Shown here: positions 15,901 to 25,322 of the stretch, piece after piece | Position numbering within the stretch: position 1 is the stretch's first letter | Layout of the letters: the number at the start of each line of letters is the position of its first letter | From: Verrucomicrobiota bacterium | GTDB lineage: Bacteria; Verrucomicrobiota; Verrucomicrobiia; Opitutales; Opitutaceae | Assembly: GCA_023457035.1 (NCBI GenBank) | Contig: JAEWNN010000136.1 | Coordinates: forward strand, 5,899 to 69,898 | Direction of reading: 5' to 3' | Length of the DNA: 64,000 nucleotides | The notes under the pieces: generated by a model | The model's input: only the letters and a program-made list of their open reading frames with translations | What the model was told of the DNA's origin: nothing | Databases searched by the model: none | Program-made: the position numbers and the translations under genes

Positions 15901-16923
15901 CTATCTCCCGGCGGTCTTCCGTTTGGCGCGCAGGACGGCGATCTTGGTGGCGTGGTTGAAGGGCGCGGGATCGGCGGGAAGCGGGCGGGTGCGCGTTTCC
16001 GGGAAGCCGATGCAGTCGGCGGGCACGGGAATGAGCTCCTCGAGCGCGAGGTAACCGTCGGCGCAGAGCTCCTCGAGCGTGCGGAGGTAGTCGGCGCCGG
16101 GGAGGAAGAGCGCGTTGTTGACCGCCACGAGGCGCCCGCCATCGGCGAGCAGCGGGCGGACCTTGTTGATGAGTCGCCGGGATTCGGTGACGAGGTTGAC
16201 CGTGCCCTGCGCGGAGGTGGAGAAGAACGGCGGGTCGAGGAAGATGCAGTCGAAGTGCGCGCGGTCGCGCTTGAGCCGGGCGACGGCGGCGAAGAAGTCG
16301 CCGGCCCAGAAGGTGTCGGGCGTGGTGGGGTGGGCGTTGAGGGCGTGGGACGCGCGGGCGAGGTCGAGGAAACCGCGGGTGCGGTCGAGCTGGACGAGCC
16401 GCTTCGCCCCGGCGGCGAGGGCGGCGACGCCGAGGCTGCCGGTGTAGGCGAAGGTGTTGAGGACGCGCGCGCCGGCGAGGTGGTCGAGCGCCCAGCGGCG
16501 CAGCAGGCGCGTGTCGGGATAGAAGCTGGTGTCCTGGTTGAGGAGCAGGTCGAGGGCGTAGCGCACGCCGTGTTCGCGGATCTCGCGGGCGGGGGCGTCG
16601 CCGTGGGTGACGACGCCGTTGCGGGTGAAGCACCGGTCGAGCGGGAGCGCGTAACGGGATTTCACCACCACGGTGCGCAGCCAGGGAAGCTGGCCGAGAT
16701 AGAAACGCTGCGCCTCCTCGATCATGGCGGCGGCGGAGTCGGCCGGGCGGGCGTGGTTGAGGAGCACGAGGGTGTCGGCATAGACCTCGGCGACGAGGTC
16801 GGGCTGGCCCTCGAGGAAACCGTTGAAGAGACGCACGGCGCCCTCGTGGGGCGCGGCGAGCAGGGCGGCGCGGGGCGCGAGGGCGGCGGCGAGGAGGGCG
16901 GAGGGAGGGACGGCGTCCGGCAT
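15901..16923 (-). CDS. Class I SAM-dependent rRNA-type methyltransferase (COG1092, RlmI-like)
   Basis: The protein has 340 residues. An N-terminal part (about 1-130) resembles the RlmI/RlmK linker region. A Rossmann methyltransferase domain follows with the SAM motif VLNTFAYTGSLGVAALAAGA, acidic LVQLD after strand 2 and the DPPFFS catalytic motif. LLNQDTSFYPDTR is characteristic of the group that methylates 23S rRNA cytosines. The N-terminal PUA domain of full RlmI seems absent, so the exact substrate is open. The start MPDAVPP is chosen over an upstream Met 16 codons earlier because the extra residues are unconserved. Confidence 0.85.
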   Translation of the reverse strand: MPDAVPPSALLAAALAPRAALLAAPHEGAVRLFNGFLEGQPDLVAEVYADTLVLLNHARPADSAAAMIEEAQRFYLGQLPWLRTVVVKSRYALPLDRCFTRNGVVTHGDAPAREIREHGVRYALDLLLNQDTSFYPDTRLLRRWALDHLAGARVLNTFAYTGSLGVAALAAGAKRLVQLDRTRGFLDLARASHALNAHPTTPDTFWAGDFFAAVARLKRDRAHFDCIFLDPPFFSTSAQGTVNLVTESRRLINKVRPLLADGGRLVAVNNALFLPGADYLRTLEELCADGYLALEELIPVPADCIGFPETRTRPLPADPAPFNHATKIAVLRAKRKTAGR

Positions 16924-17156
16924 GGGCGGGGAACGTGTCGGTTGGGTTGGGGCGAGTCGATGCAAACGCAACGTGGGCGCGCCCCGTGGAGGCGGCGAGG
17001 GCGGGCGGCGGAGTGGTGCGGTGCCGGGGATGTGCCGTTGAGAGGAGCGGCGAGGCGCCGGCCGCCCGCCGCTGAAACCGGGATTGCGCCCGGTGGCGGC
17101 GGTGTTTCAACTGCGCGCTTCGTTTCTTCCGAAACCAACCTCCGACCTCCGTCTCC

Positions 17157-18275
17157 ATGAAGCCAACGGTCAAACCGGCCAACCCGAACTTTTCTTCCGG
17201 CCCGTGCAGCAAACGCCCGGGCTACGCGCTGAGCGCGCTGCCGACCGACATCCTCGGTCGTTCCCATCGCTCCAGCCTCGGCAAGGCTCGCCTGGAGAAG
17301 GCCATCAACGAGACCAAGGCGCTGCTCGGCCTGCCCGCCGACTACCGGCTCGGCATCGTGCCGGCGTCTGACACGGGCGCGTTCGAGATGGCGATGTGGA
17401 ACCTGCTCGGCGCCCGCGGCGTCGACGTCTTCCACTGGGAGTCGTTCGGCGAAGGCTGGCTGACGGACATCCGCAAGCAGCTCAAGCTGTCCGATGTGCG
17501 CGAGTTCAAGGCGCCCTACGGCCAGTTGCCCGACATGAAGCAGTACGACGGCAGCCGCGACTGTGTCTTCACCTGGAACGGCACGACCGGCGGTGTGAAG
17601 GTGCCCAATGCCGACTGGATCCCGGACAACCGCCAGGGCCTCGTGCTGTGCGACGCGACCAGTGCCGTCTTCGCGATGGAGATGCCGTGGCCGAAGCTCG
17701 ATGTCGTGACCTTCTCGTGGCAGAAGGTGCTCGGCGGCGAGGGCGCGCATGGCGTGCTGATCCTCTCGCCCCGCGCGGTCGAGCGGCTGAAGACCTACAA
17801 GCCGGCCTGGCCGATGCCGAAGATCTTCCGCATGACCAAGGGCGGCGAGTTGATGGAGGAGATTTTCGAGGGCTCGACGATCAACACCCCGTCGATGCTC
17901 GCCAACGAGGACTACCTCGACGCGCTGGCGTGGGCGAAGTCGATCGGGGGCCTGCCGGCGCTGATCAAGCGCAGCGAGGCCAACCTCGCGGCGTTCGAGC
18001 GCTTTGTCGCCGCGCATCCGTGGATCCACTTCCTCGCGCAGAACAAGGAGCAGCGCTCCAACACGTCCGTGTGCCTCACTGTCGACGCTACGCCCGAGCA
18101 GGTGAAGCAGATGGTGAAGCTGCTCGGTGCCGAGAAGGCCGCCTACGACTGCGGCGCGTACAAGGACGCTCCTCCGGGACTGCGTTTCTGGTGCGGCGCC
18201 ACCGTCGAGACCGCCGACATCGAGAAGGTTTTCCCCTGGCTCGAGTGGGCCTACGCCGAAGTGAAGAAGGCCTGA
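17157..18275 (+). CDS. serC: Phosphoserine aminotransferase
   Basis: The protein has 372 residues. It starts with the substrate-binding [12 protein letters not shown], carries [22 protein letters not shown] and the PLP lysine in FSWQKVLGG (K190), and ends with [17 protein letters not shown]. This is the SerC variant common outside the enteric group. It converts 3-phosphohydroxypyruvate plus glutamate to phosphoserine in serine synthesis, and can also act in the pyridoxine pathway. It stands alone, divergent from the methyltransferase, and is followed by a strong terminator hairpin. Confidence 0.95.
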   Translation: MKPTVKPANPNFSSGPCSKRPGYALSALPTDILGRSHRSSLGKARLEKAINETKALLGLPADYRLGIVPASDTGAFEMAMWNLLGARGVDVFHWESFGEGWLTDIRKQLKLSDVREFKAPYGQLPDMKQYDGSRDCVFTWNGTTGGVKVPNADWIPDNRQGLVLCDATSAVFAMEMPWPKLDVVTFSWQKVLGGEGAHGVLILSPRAVERLKTYKPAWPMPKIFRMTKGGELMEEIFEGSTINTPSMLANEDYLDALAWAKSIGGLPALIKRSEANLAAFERFVAAHPWIHFLAQNKEQRSNTSVCLTVDATPEQVKQMVKLLGAEKAAYDCGAYKDAPPGLRFWCGATVETADIEKVFPWLEWAYAEVKKA

Positions 18276-18321
18276 CCCTGAGCGGGCGGCGCCGCGACCG
18301 CGCCGCCGCCCACGCTTCCTG

Positions 18322-18357
18322 CCCCCGCGCCGGTTGCCGGTCGCGGGGGTTCTGTTT
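18322..18357 (+). terminator. Rho-independent terminator after serC
   Basis: Stem CCCCCGCG (18322-18329) with CGCGGGGG (18342-18349), followed by TTCTGTTT. A second GC hairpin lies just upstream (GGGCGGCG ... CGCCGCCC, 18291-18311). It sits 46 bp past the serC stop. Confidence 0.65.
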
Positions 18358-18473
18358 CGCGGGCGGAAAAGGTTTGGAGAACGACGGGCGGCCTGCCTGT
18401 CTGGGCGCATGCGGTATCCTTTTCGTGACCAGACTGCGGATGCGCCCGGCGGGCGCCGGAGGCGTGTCGGCGG

Positions 18474-20090
18474 ATGAAGGCTGGGCGGATCCGGGCGGCC
18501 TGGGTGGCGACTTGCGCGTGGTGGCCGCGGGCGGGGCGCCTGCGGCGCCGCATGGTGGGCCTCGCGTTGGTCGCGGTCTTCGGCGGGCTCATGGTGTCGC
18601 TCTGGCATCCGGTCTATCGTTTCTCCTCCCTGCTCTGGCTCGATGCCGCGCGGGAGGCGGTCATGATGCCCGCGTTGCGCGTGCAGCCGAGCGCCCTCAA
18701 CGCCGGCGGCTACGACGGCCAGTTCTACGCCCAGATCGCCTGCGATCCCACGCTGCGCGACCCGGCCCTGGTGCCGGCGATCGACTCGCTGGCGTACCGG
18801 GCGCGGCGGATTGCGTTGCCGGCGACGGCGTGGGCCCTCGCGCTGGGCGATCCGGAACGGGCGGTGCGGGTCTTCCCGTGGTTGAACATCGGATGTTGGA
18901 TCGTGCTTGGCGGCGTGCTCTGGCCGCTGTTGCGGGCGGACCGCGGCTGGATCGGTGTGGCCGCGTGGGCCGGCGTGATGTTCTCGGGCGGGATGCTGGC
19001 CAGCGTGCGCTATGCGCTCACCGACCTGCCGGCGTTGCTTCTCCTCGTGTTGGCGGTGCGGGCGGCGGAGCGGCGGCGCGGGGGCGCGATGGCCGGCTGG
19101 TGTGCGGCGAGCGTGCTGACGAAGGAGACGATGCTGGCCGGCGCGTGGGGCCTGCTGCCGGCGTGGCCGTCGCGGGCCAACGGCTGGCTGCGCCGGGCCG
19201 CCTGGCTCGCCGTGGCGACGGTGCCGCTGGTGCTGTGGATGTTCTACATCCGTTGGCGAGTGGGACCGCTCTCGAGCGGACTGGGGAATTTCGCTTGGCC
19301 GGGCACCGGCTTCATCAGGGAGTGGCGGGAGGAGCTGGCGTACCTGTTGAGCTGGCGCGACCCGCGGCTGGGCATCACCTCGACCCTCGCGCTCGTCGCG
19401 CTCACGGCGCAGGCGCTGTTTCTGGTCTGGCACTGGCGGCCGCGCAATCGGTGGTGGCGGGTCGGCGCGGGCTCGCTGCTGTTGATGGCGGTCCTCGGCG
19501 GAGCGGTGTGGGAGGGCGTATTTGGCGCGTCGTTGCGGGTGCTGTTGCCGTTGCTGCTCGTGAGCAACTACCTTGCCGTGCGGCGGCGGCGGGCGGCCGT
19601 GTGGCTGTTGTTGCTCAATCTCTCGGTCCCGGCCGGTCTGGTCACGATGACGCCGCAGCCGGATACCCGGGAGGTGGTGGCCGGCCGCAGCGAGGTCGGG
19701 GCGGTGGTCATCCGTGGGGAGTCGGGCTGCTACGGGTGGGAGGCGGATCGGCAGAGCCGCTGGACGTGGACGCAGCAGGAGGCCGTCCTGGCGGGGCGGT
19801 GTTGGCTGCAGGAGCCGGAAGCCGAGCTCGAGCTGACGATGGAGGTGCGCGCGCTCGACACGCGCGAAATCGTGATCTCCGCGGACGGCGGCGAGCTGTG
19901 GCGCGGGACGGTGAACGAGCGGTGGACGGTCGTGACGGTGCCGCGCCTTCCGGTGCGGGCGGGCGAGTTTCGGCTGCGAATACACTCGGAGTCGCCCGGT
20001 GTGCGCGAGGCGCCCGACGAGGGGTCGCGGCGCCTGTCGGTGTGCCTGCTCAACCCGGAGGTCGTGGTGCGGCGCAGCACGGGCCGGTGA
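18474..20090 (+). CDS. Multi-pass membrane protein, GT-C glycosyltransferase-like (cell-surface glycan)
   Basis: The protein has 538 residues. After a basic N-terminus there are about eight to ten hydrophobic helices up to residue 380. The first periplasmic loop contains NAGGYDGQFYAQIACDP and 'YRARRI', a signature of membrane proteins involved in cell-surface glycopolymer formation and related to GT-C enzymes. The C-terminal ~140 residues form a soluble beta-rich domain (WTWTQQEAVLAGRCWL, TREIVISADGGE), probably periplasmic. The acceptor and sugar are unknown. It precedes the DegT aminotransferase gene by 60 bp. Confidence 0.7.
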   Translation: MKAGRIRAAWVATCAWWPRAGRLRRRMVGLALVAVFGGLMVSLWHPVYRFSSLLWLDAAREAVMMPALRVQPSALNAGGYDGQFYAQIACDPTLRDPALVPAIDSLAYRARRIALPATAWALALGDPERAVRVFPWLNIGCWIVLGGVLWPLLRADRGWIGVAAWAGVMFSGGMLASVRYALTDLPALLLLVLAVRAAERRRGGAMAGWCAASVLTKETMLAGAWGLLPAWPSRANGWLRRAAWLAVATVPLVLWMFYIRWRVGPLSSGLGNFAWPGTGFIREWREELAYLLSWRDPRLGITSTLALVALTAQALFLVWHWRPRNRWWRVGAGSLLLMAVLGGAVWEGVFGASLRVLLPLLLVSNYLAVRRRRAAVWLLLLNLSVPAGLVTMTPQPDTREVVAGRSEVGAVVIRGESGCYGWEADRQSRWTWTQQEAVLAGRCWLQEPEAELELTMEVRALDTREIVISADGGELWRGTVNERWTVVTVPRLPVRAGEFRLRIHSESPGVREAPDEGSRRLSVCLLNPEVVVRRSTGR

Positions 20091-20150
20091 GGCGGGCGGC
20101 TGAATTTCGCATGGATTCCGGGCGTGCGGTCTGAATTAGTCGGGGGACCC

Positions 20151-21251
20151 ATGAAAGTCCCGTTCCTCGACCTCACGCTCCAGCATCAGCCCCTGCGCGA
20201 CGAGATTCTCGCCGCGTGGGCCGCCACGCTCGACGGCAATCGTTTCTGCCTCGGCCGCGACGTGGAGGAGTTCGAGAAGGCGTTTGCCGTTGCCTGCGGC
20301 GCGAACGACTCGGTGGGCGTGGACAACGGCACGAGCGCGCTGCACCTCGTCTCGCAGGCGCTCGGGCTCGGGCCGGGCGACGATGTCATCGTGCCGGCGT
20401 TCACCTTCATCGCCTCGGCGTGGACGGCGACCTACGTGGGCGCGCGGCCGGTTTTCGCGGACGTCGATCCCGCGCACTACTGCGTCACCGCGGACACGAT
20501 CCGTGCGGTGCTCACACCGCAGACCAAGGCGATCGTGGTGGTGCACCTCTTCGGTCAGCCGGCGCCGATGGATGCGATCCTCGCCCTCGCGGCCGAGCGT
20601 GGCCTGAAGGTGATCGAGGACTGTGCGCAGGCGCACTTGGCGCAGTACCGCGGCCGACCGGTCGGCCTGCTGGGCGACGCCGGCACGTTCAGCTTCTACC
20701 CGACGAAGAACCTCGGCGGCTGCGGCGAGGGCGGGGCGGTGATCTCCAAGCACGCCGAGGTGCTGAAGCGCGTGCGCACGTTGCGCGTGCACGGTTCCGA
20801 CCGGCGCTACTACCACGATTATGTCGGCGGCAACTTCCGCATGGAGGGCCTGCAGGCCGGCGCGCTCAGCGTGAAGCTCAAGCATCTCGCCCGCTGGACA
20901 GCCCGCCGCCGGCAGATCGCCGCGCGCTATCGTGCCGGGCTGCAGCTCGCCGGGCTGGCGCTGCCACAGGTGCCGGAGTGGGGCGAGGCGGTGTTCCACC
21001 AGTTCACGGTCACCCATCCGCGGCGCGACGCCCTGCGCGAGCATCTGACGAAGGCCGAGATCGGCACCGACCTCATCTATCCGATGCCGTTGCACCTGCA
21101 GCCCTGCTACGCCGCGCTCGGCTACAAGCCCGGCTCGATCCCGCAGGCGGAGCGCATCTGCGCCAACTGCGTGAGCCTGCCGATCTTCCCCGAACTCACC
21201 GACGCGCAGGTCGACCACGTGATCGCGTCGGTAAACGCCTTCCCGGGATGA
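20151..21251 (+). CDS. DegT/DnrJ/EryC1/StrS family sugar aminotransferase
   Basis: The protein has 366 residues. It is a fold-type I PLP enzyme: VDNGTSALHL phosphate-binding segment, VPAFTFIASAWT, EDCAQAHLAQY, and the PLP lysine in FYPTKNLGG (K186), then QAGALSVKLKHL. It aminates a keto-sugar nucleotide, probably for surface polysaccharide, in line with the upstream GT-C-like gene. The ATG at 20151 has GGGGGA before it and gives the family start MKVPFLDL; an upstream start at 20124 adds nine unconserved residues. It overlaps trpF by ATGA. Confidence 0.92.
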   Translation: MKVPFLDLTLQHQPLRDEILAAWAATLDGNRFCLGRDVEEFEKAFAVACGANDSVGVDNGTSALHLVSQALGLGPGDDVIVPAFTFIASAWTATYVGARPVFADVDPAHYCVTADTIRAVLTPQTKAIVVVHLFGQPAPMDAILALAAERGLKVIEDCAQAHLAQYRGRPVGLLGDAGTFSFYPTKNLGGCGEGGAVISKHAEVLKRVRTLRVHGSDRRYYHDYVGGNFRMEGLQAGALSVKLKHLARWTARRRQIAARYRAGLQLAGLALPQVPEWGEAVFHQFTVTHPRRDALREHLTKAEIGTDLIYPMPLHLQPCYAALGYKPGSIPQAERICANCVSLPIFPELTDAQVDHVIASVNAFPG

Positions 21252-21886
21252 TCGGTCCGCTCCGCGTCAAGGTCTGCGGTCTCACCTCGGCGGACGACGC
21301 CGCGGCGGCCGCCGGCATCGGCGCGGATTTCCTCGGTTTCATCCTCTTTCCGAAGTCGCCGCGGTATCTGCCGCTGGAGCGGTACGCGTCGCTGCGGGCG
21401 GGGCTGCCGGCTTTGCCGAAGGTGGCGGTGCTGGTGGCGCCGAGTGAGGCGGAGCTCGCCGCGGCACAGGCCGCCGGGTTCGATTTCTTCCAGGTCCATT
21501 TTCCGGTGACGGACGAGGCGGCGGCCCGACGGGCCCACGCGGCGGTGGGCGCCGCGCGCCTGTGGCTCGCGCCGAAGCTGCCGCCCGAGGTGGAGCTTCC
21601 ACCCGAGTTGCTGCCGCTCGCCGACACATGGCTGCTCGACACCTACCGCGCCGACAGTTTCGGCGGCACCGGGCATACGGGCGACTGGGCGAAGTTTCGC
21701 CGCTATCGGGCGGCGCAGCCGGCGAAGCGCTGGATCCTGGCCGGTGGACTTACGCCGGAGAACGTCGCGGCGGCGGTGGCCGCAACCGGCGCGGGCATGA
21801 TCGACGTGAACAGCGGCGTCGAGTCGGCGCCCGGGCGCAAGGATCCCGCGAAACTGGCGGCGCTGCGCGCGGCGCTGGTGGGCTGA
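21248..21886 (+). CDS. trpF: Phosphoribosylanthranilate isomerase
   Basis: The protein has 212 residues. It has the TIM-barrel start RVKVCGLTSADDA with the catalytic cysteine, GFILFPKSPRYL, then WLLDTYRADSFGGTGHTGDW with the catalytic aspartate and phosphate-binding GGTG, and GGLTPENVAAA followed by DVNSGVESAPG. It isomerises phosphoribosylanthranilate in tryptophan synthesis. The usual QLHG segment reads QVHF here, a departure from the family consensus. The other trp genes are not in the window; translation is coupled to the aminotransferase gene upstream. Confidence 0.92.
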   Translation: MIGPLRVKVCGLTSADDAAAAAGIGADFLGFILFPKSPRYLPLERYASLRAGLPALPKVAVLVAPSEAELAAAQAAGFDFFQVHFPVTDEAAARRAHAAVGAARLWLAPKLPPEVELPPELLPLADTWLLDTYRADSFGGTGHTGDWAKFRRYRAAQPAKRWILAGGLTPENVAAAVAATGAGMIDVNSGVESAPGRKDPAKLAALRAALVG

Positions 21887-21944
21887 ACCGGCGGGTGGGA
21901 AAGTTGATTGAAACGCGGCGGAGCAGGCCGCAGCGTTGCCGCTC

Positions 21945-23027
21945 ATGACCATCAACGAACTCGTCCAACGCCATGTCATGTCGCAGCCGGTCTACGAGCC
22001 CGGCAAGCCGATCGAGTACGTCGCCCGTGAGCTCGGGCTCGATCCGGCGACGATCCTGAAACTGGCGTCGAACGAGAACCCGATCGGCTCCTCGCCGAAG
22101 GGGCTGAAGGCGATGCGCGCGGCGTTGAAGGACTCGCAGCTGTATCCCGACGGCGGTTGCGTGCGGCTGCGCGACAAGCTCGCGGCGAAGCTCGGGCTGA
22201 AGCCGGAGCAGATCGCGGTGGGCAACGGCTCGAACGAGCTGCTCGAGCTGCTCGGCCACGCGTTCCTCGGCGCGGGCGACGAGGTCGTCATGGGCAAGCC
22301 GGCGTTCATCGTCTACAAGCTGGTGACGCTGCTCTTCGGCGCGAAGGCGGTCGAGGTGCCGCTGGTCAACCACGTGCACGATCTCAAGGCGATGGCCGCC
22401 GCGATTACGCCGCGCACCAAGCTGGTCTATTTCGCCTGCCCGAACAATCCGACGGGCACGGTCAACCCCGAGGCGGAGATCCTCGAGTTCGTGCGCGCGC
22501 TGCCGGAGCACGTGGTCTTCGTGCTCGACGAGGCGTATGCCGAATACGTCGAGAATCCGCCGGACCTGCGCCCGCTCATCGCCGAGGGCCGCAAGGTGAT
22601 CTGCCTGCGGACGTTCTCGAAGATCTACGGGCTGGCCGGCATCCGCGTGGGCTACGGCTACGCGGCGGCGGAGCTCGTGGCGTTGCTCAACCGCGTGCGC
22701 CAGCCCTTCAACGTGAACTCGCTGGCGCAGGAGGCCGCGATCGCGGCGCTCGACGACGAGGCGTTCGTGAAGCGGGCCCGGCGGGTGAACAACGCCGGGC
22801 TCAAGCAGCTCACGAAGGGTTTCCGGAAGCTCGGGCTCGAGGTCGTGCCGAGCGCGGCGAACTTCCTCCTCGTCAAGGTGGGCGACGGCAACGCCGTCTT
22901 CCAGAAGCTGCAACGCGGCGGTGTGATCGTGCGCCCGGTCGGCGGCTACGGCCTGCCCGAGTGGGTGCGTGTGACCGTGGGCACGAAGGTCCAGAACGAG
23001 CGGCTGCTGGCGCTGCTGGCGAGTTGA
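21945..23027 (+). CDS. hisC: Histidinol-phosphate aminotransferase
   Basis: The protein has 360 residues. It is a fold-type I aminotransferase with LASNENPIGSSPKG, YPDGGCVRLRDKLA, GNGSNELL, CPNNPTGTV, DEAYAEY and the PLP lysine in TFSKIYGLAGIRVGYG (K226). It transfers an amino group from glutamate to imidazole acetol phosphate in histidine synthesis. The ATG at 21945 gives MTINELV; a TTG three codons earlier is less likely. It is the third gene of an amino-acid/sugar-amine group on the plus strand and is convergent with the TPR gene. Confidence 0.92.
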   Translation: MTINELVQRHVMSQPVYEPGKPIEYVARELGLDPATILKLASNENPIGSSPKGLKAMRAALKDSQLYPDGGCVRLRDKLAAKLGLKPEQIAVGNGSNELLELLGHAFLGAGDEVVMGKPAFIVYKLVTLLFGAKAVEVPLVNHVHDLKAMAAAITPRTKLVYFACPNNPTGTVNPEAEILEFVRALPEHVVFVLDEAYAEYVENPPDLRPLIAEGRKVICLRTFSKIYGLAGIRVGYGYAAAELVALLNRVRQPFNVNSLAQEAAIAALDDEAFVKRARRVNNAGLKQLTKGFRKLGLEVVPSAANFLLVKVGDGNAVFQKLQRGGVIVRPVGGYGLPEWVRVTVGTKVQNERLLALLAS

Positions 23028-23073
23028 ACCGGGCGCGGCGCGGGGGGGCGGCCTTGCGCCGTCCCTCCTGTGC

Positions 23074-24726
23074 TTAAGAACCGGTGACTGGCAGGACGGG
23101 GCTGCGGGCGAGGGCGGCCTGGATCGCGGCGAGCAGCTCCTCGCGACCGGCGACGAACAGGTACCGGTCGCTGGAGAGACGGGTGCGGGCGAGCTGCAGG
23201 ACCGCGGGCGCGGGGCGCCGCATGGCGAGCAACCGGCGGAGGTTGGCGGTGAGCTCGGGCGTGGGGGCGCCCTCGAGGTCGAGCGCGATGAGGCGCGTGA
23301 GGGCGTTCTGGTTGCGCGGATCGGCGGCGACGGCCTGGGCGAGCACCTGACGGGCGGGGCGCTTGGCGCCGGCGGCGACCAGATGGTTGGCGATGGCGGC
23401 GAGCTGTTCGGCGCGGACCTCGGGCTGGGCGAGGAAATGCTGCAGGTAGAGGTCGGCATCCTCGCGCTGGTCGAGGCCGTAGCAGGCCACGGCCTGCAGG
23501 CCGTTGATGAAGCCGAGGGACTTCTGGAACCACTCGGGCCGCGTGCGCCCGAGTTCGTAGAGGTAATCGAGGGCGGCGCGGTGTTCGCCGGCGACGAGGT
23601 TCGCCTCGGCGATCATCAGGCCGACGGCGGCGGTGGGGAGGTTGCGCGCCTGCAGGTGCTGGCGCACCCGCAGGACGAGGGCGGTGTCGCCCTGTCCGGC
23701 TCCGAAGTTGGCGAGGGCCTCGAGCACGGCGGGATCGCCGGGGAAGTCGCGGAAGAACGCGTCGACCTCGCGCTGGTACTGGGCGGTGTCGTGATTCAGT
23801 TTGTACGCGAGGAGGAGGTCGATGCGGGCGGCGGTGCTGCGCGGATTGGCGATCTGGCGCAGGATGGCGTACTTCTCGACGGCGGCGAAGCGGCCGAGTT
23901 CGCGGTTGAAGAGGGCGAGCTGGTTGTAGAAGTCCTCCTCGGCCGGGAAGAGCCGCAGGTAGGACTCGAGCCGGAGCAGGGCCAGATCGTGGTGGCCGCG
24001 GTCCCATTCGATGCGCACGGCGAGCAGCCGGCCGTCCTTGGTGTCGGCGAGGGCGTAGTCGCGCAGGAGGGTTTCCGCCTCGTCGTAGTTGCCGCGATGG
24101 AAGTGGGCGGTGGCGGCGGCGAGGGCGATGAGCTGGTTGCGGTTGTCGGCCAGCGGGGCGGCGGGGAGCAGGTCGGCGGCCAGGCGGCAGATCTGCTCGT
24201 CCTCCTGGTAGCGCAGGAGGAAGGCGAAAAGGGCGCGGACGAACTCGGGGTCGTGCTGGGAGTGGGGGATGCCGTCGAGCAGGGTGCGCCGGGCGAGCTC
24301 GAACCTCCCGTGGTAGGAAAAGAACTTGGCGAGGGTGATGCGGCCCTCGAGATTGCTCGGGGCGGCGGCCACGCCGACGCGCAGATGGTGGATGGCCTTG
24401 AACGGCTTCTGGTCGGCCAGTTCCTGCAGGGCCTGCTTGATGTAGAAATTGCCCCGGGCGGTGCGGTAGCCGGCCCAGCGGTTCGGCAGGAGAATGTCGA
24501 CGAGCCGGGCCTCGGCGAAGCCGCGGTAGTATTTGATCCAGAGAAACATGCCGCTGCCCATGGCGAACCACGCGGCGACGGCCAAGGTGAGCAGTTGCAG
24601 GGCCAGTCGCCCCCAAGCGATGCGGATCTTCACTCCGGCGGCTTCGCGGTGGGCGGAGATGGGGAACGCCCACCAGGGCTGGCGGGCGGGGGCGGCGGAG
24701 AGGACCTTCGGTTGGCGGGGATCCAT
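23074..24726 (-). CDS. Membrane-anchored TPR protein
   Basis: The protein has 550 residues. A cytoplasmic N-terminus (about 1-38) is followed by one membrane helix (about 39-64, LALQLLTLAVAAWFAMGSGMFLWI). A long array of TPR-like helical repeats fills residues 90-540 (e.g. HFHRGNYDEAETLLRDYAL). It is divergent from the exopolysaccharide module, sharing a 118-bp control region, so a role in surface polysaccharide production or its regulation is plausible but not shown. Confidence 0.75.
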   Translation of the reverse strand: MDPRQPKVLSAAPARQPWWAFPISAHREAAGVKIRIAWGRLALQLLTLAVAAWFAMGSGMFLWIKYYRGFAEARLVDILLPNRWAGYRTARGNFYIKQALQELADQKPFKAIHHLRVGVAAAPSNLEGRITLAKFFSYHGRFELARRTLLDGIPHSQHDPEFVRALFAFLLRYQEDEQICRLAADLLPAAPLADNRNQLIALAAATAHFHRGNYDEAETLLRDYALADTKDGRLLAVRIEWDRGHHDLALLRLESYLRLFPAEEDFYNQLALFNRELGRFAAVEKYAILRQIANPRSTAARIDLLLAYKLNHDTAQYQREVDAFFRDFPGDPAVLEALANFGAGQGDTALVLRVRQHLQARNLPTAAVGLMIAEANLVAGEHRAALDYLYELGRTRPEWFQKSLGFINGLQAVACYGLDQREDADLYLQHFLAQPEVRAEQLAAIANHLVAAGAKRPARQVLAQAVAADPRNQNALTRLIALDLEGAPTPELTANLRRLLAMRRPAPAVLQLARTRLSSDRYLFVAGREELLAAIQAALARSPVLPVTGS

Positions 24727-24844
24727 TGGGTTTGGCGGCGGGGACCGTAGGGATCCGCCGGGCGAACGCTACCAAATTAGGCCTTGCTGCTCTTGGCGCT
24801 GTCTTGTTCCATGGATTCAAACCCAAACCTGCAGCCTGCATCCT

Positions 24845-25294
24845 ATGAACAGTCGTTCCCTCTCCCTGCTCGTCGCCATTCCGCTGGCGGCTTTGATGGT
24901 TCGCGCCGAAGTCAACATCGATGCTCTGGTCGCTCAGGCTGTGGCGGACGCCGACAAGGCGCCGGCGCTCATCGCGAAGACGGCCTCGGACAACCCCGAC
25001 GTGGCGGTGAAGCTGGTCGGTGCCGCGGCGACCGCGATGCCGGCCAAGGTCACGGAGATCGCCTGCGAGGTGTGCAAGAGCCTGCCGAAGCTCGCCCCGG
25101 AGATCGTGCGCACGGTGCTCGATGTCTATCCCGACCGTTCGGCCGAGATCGTCGCGGGCGTGGCCGATTGTGTGCCCGCCGAGGTGCGCGAGGCGCTGGC
25201 GGCATCCCCGGCGGCGTTGGCCGCTCCTGCCGCTGGAGCGCCGCTCCCGCCGCTGCAGCCCCTCGACCCCGACATCGTCAGCCCCTCCAACTGA
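24845..25294 (+). CDS. Small secreted protein heading the exopolysaccharide module
   Basis: The protein has 149 residues. A signal peptide (SRSLSLLVAIPLAALMVRA) precedes a helical, Ala/Val-rich body with two cysteines (ACEVC around residues 77-80, and DCVPAEV near 112). It ends in a Pro-rich tail. The body looks like repeated ~20-residue units (DNPDVAVKLVGAAATAM, LAPEIVRTVLDVYP, SAEIVAGVADCVP). It is 28 bp ahead of the barrel protein gene, so it is probably co-expressed. I know no named family. Confidence 0.7.
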   Translation: MNSRSLSLLVAIPLAALMVRAEVNIDALVAQAVADADKAPALIAKTASDNPDVAVKLVGAAATAMPAKVTEIACEVCKSLPKLAPEIVRTVLDVYPDRSAEIVAGVADCVPAEVREALAASPAALAAPAAGAPLPPLQPLDPDIVSPSN

Positions 25295-25322
25295 GCCCTT
25301 TTCGTTCTCCAAAGATCCAGCC

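Noticed and set aside
15853..17160. 435-residue plus-strand frame
   Set aside because: Antisense of the rRNA-type methyltransferase gene with no recognisable domains.
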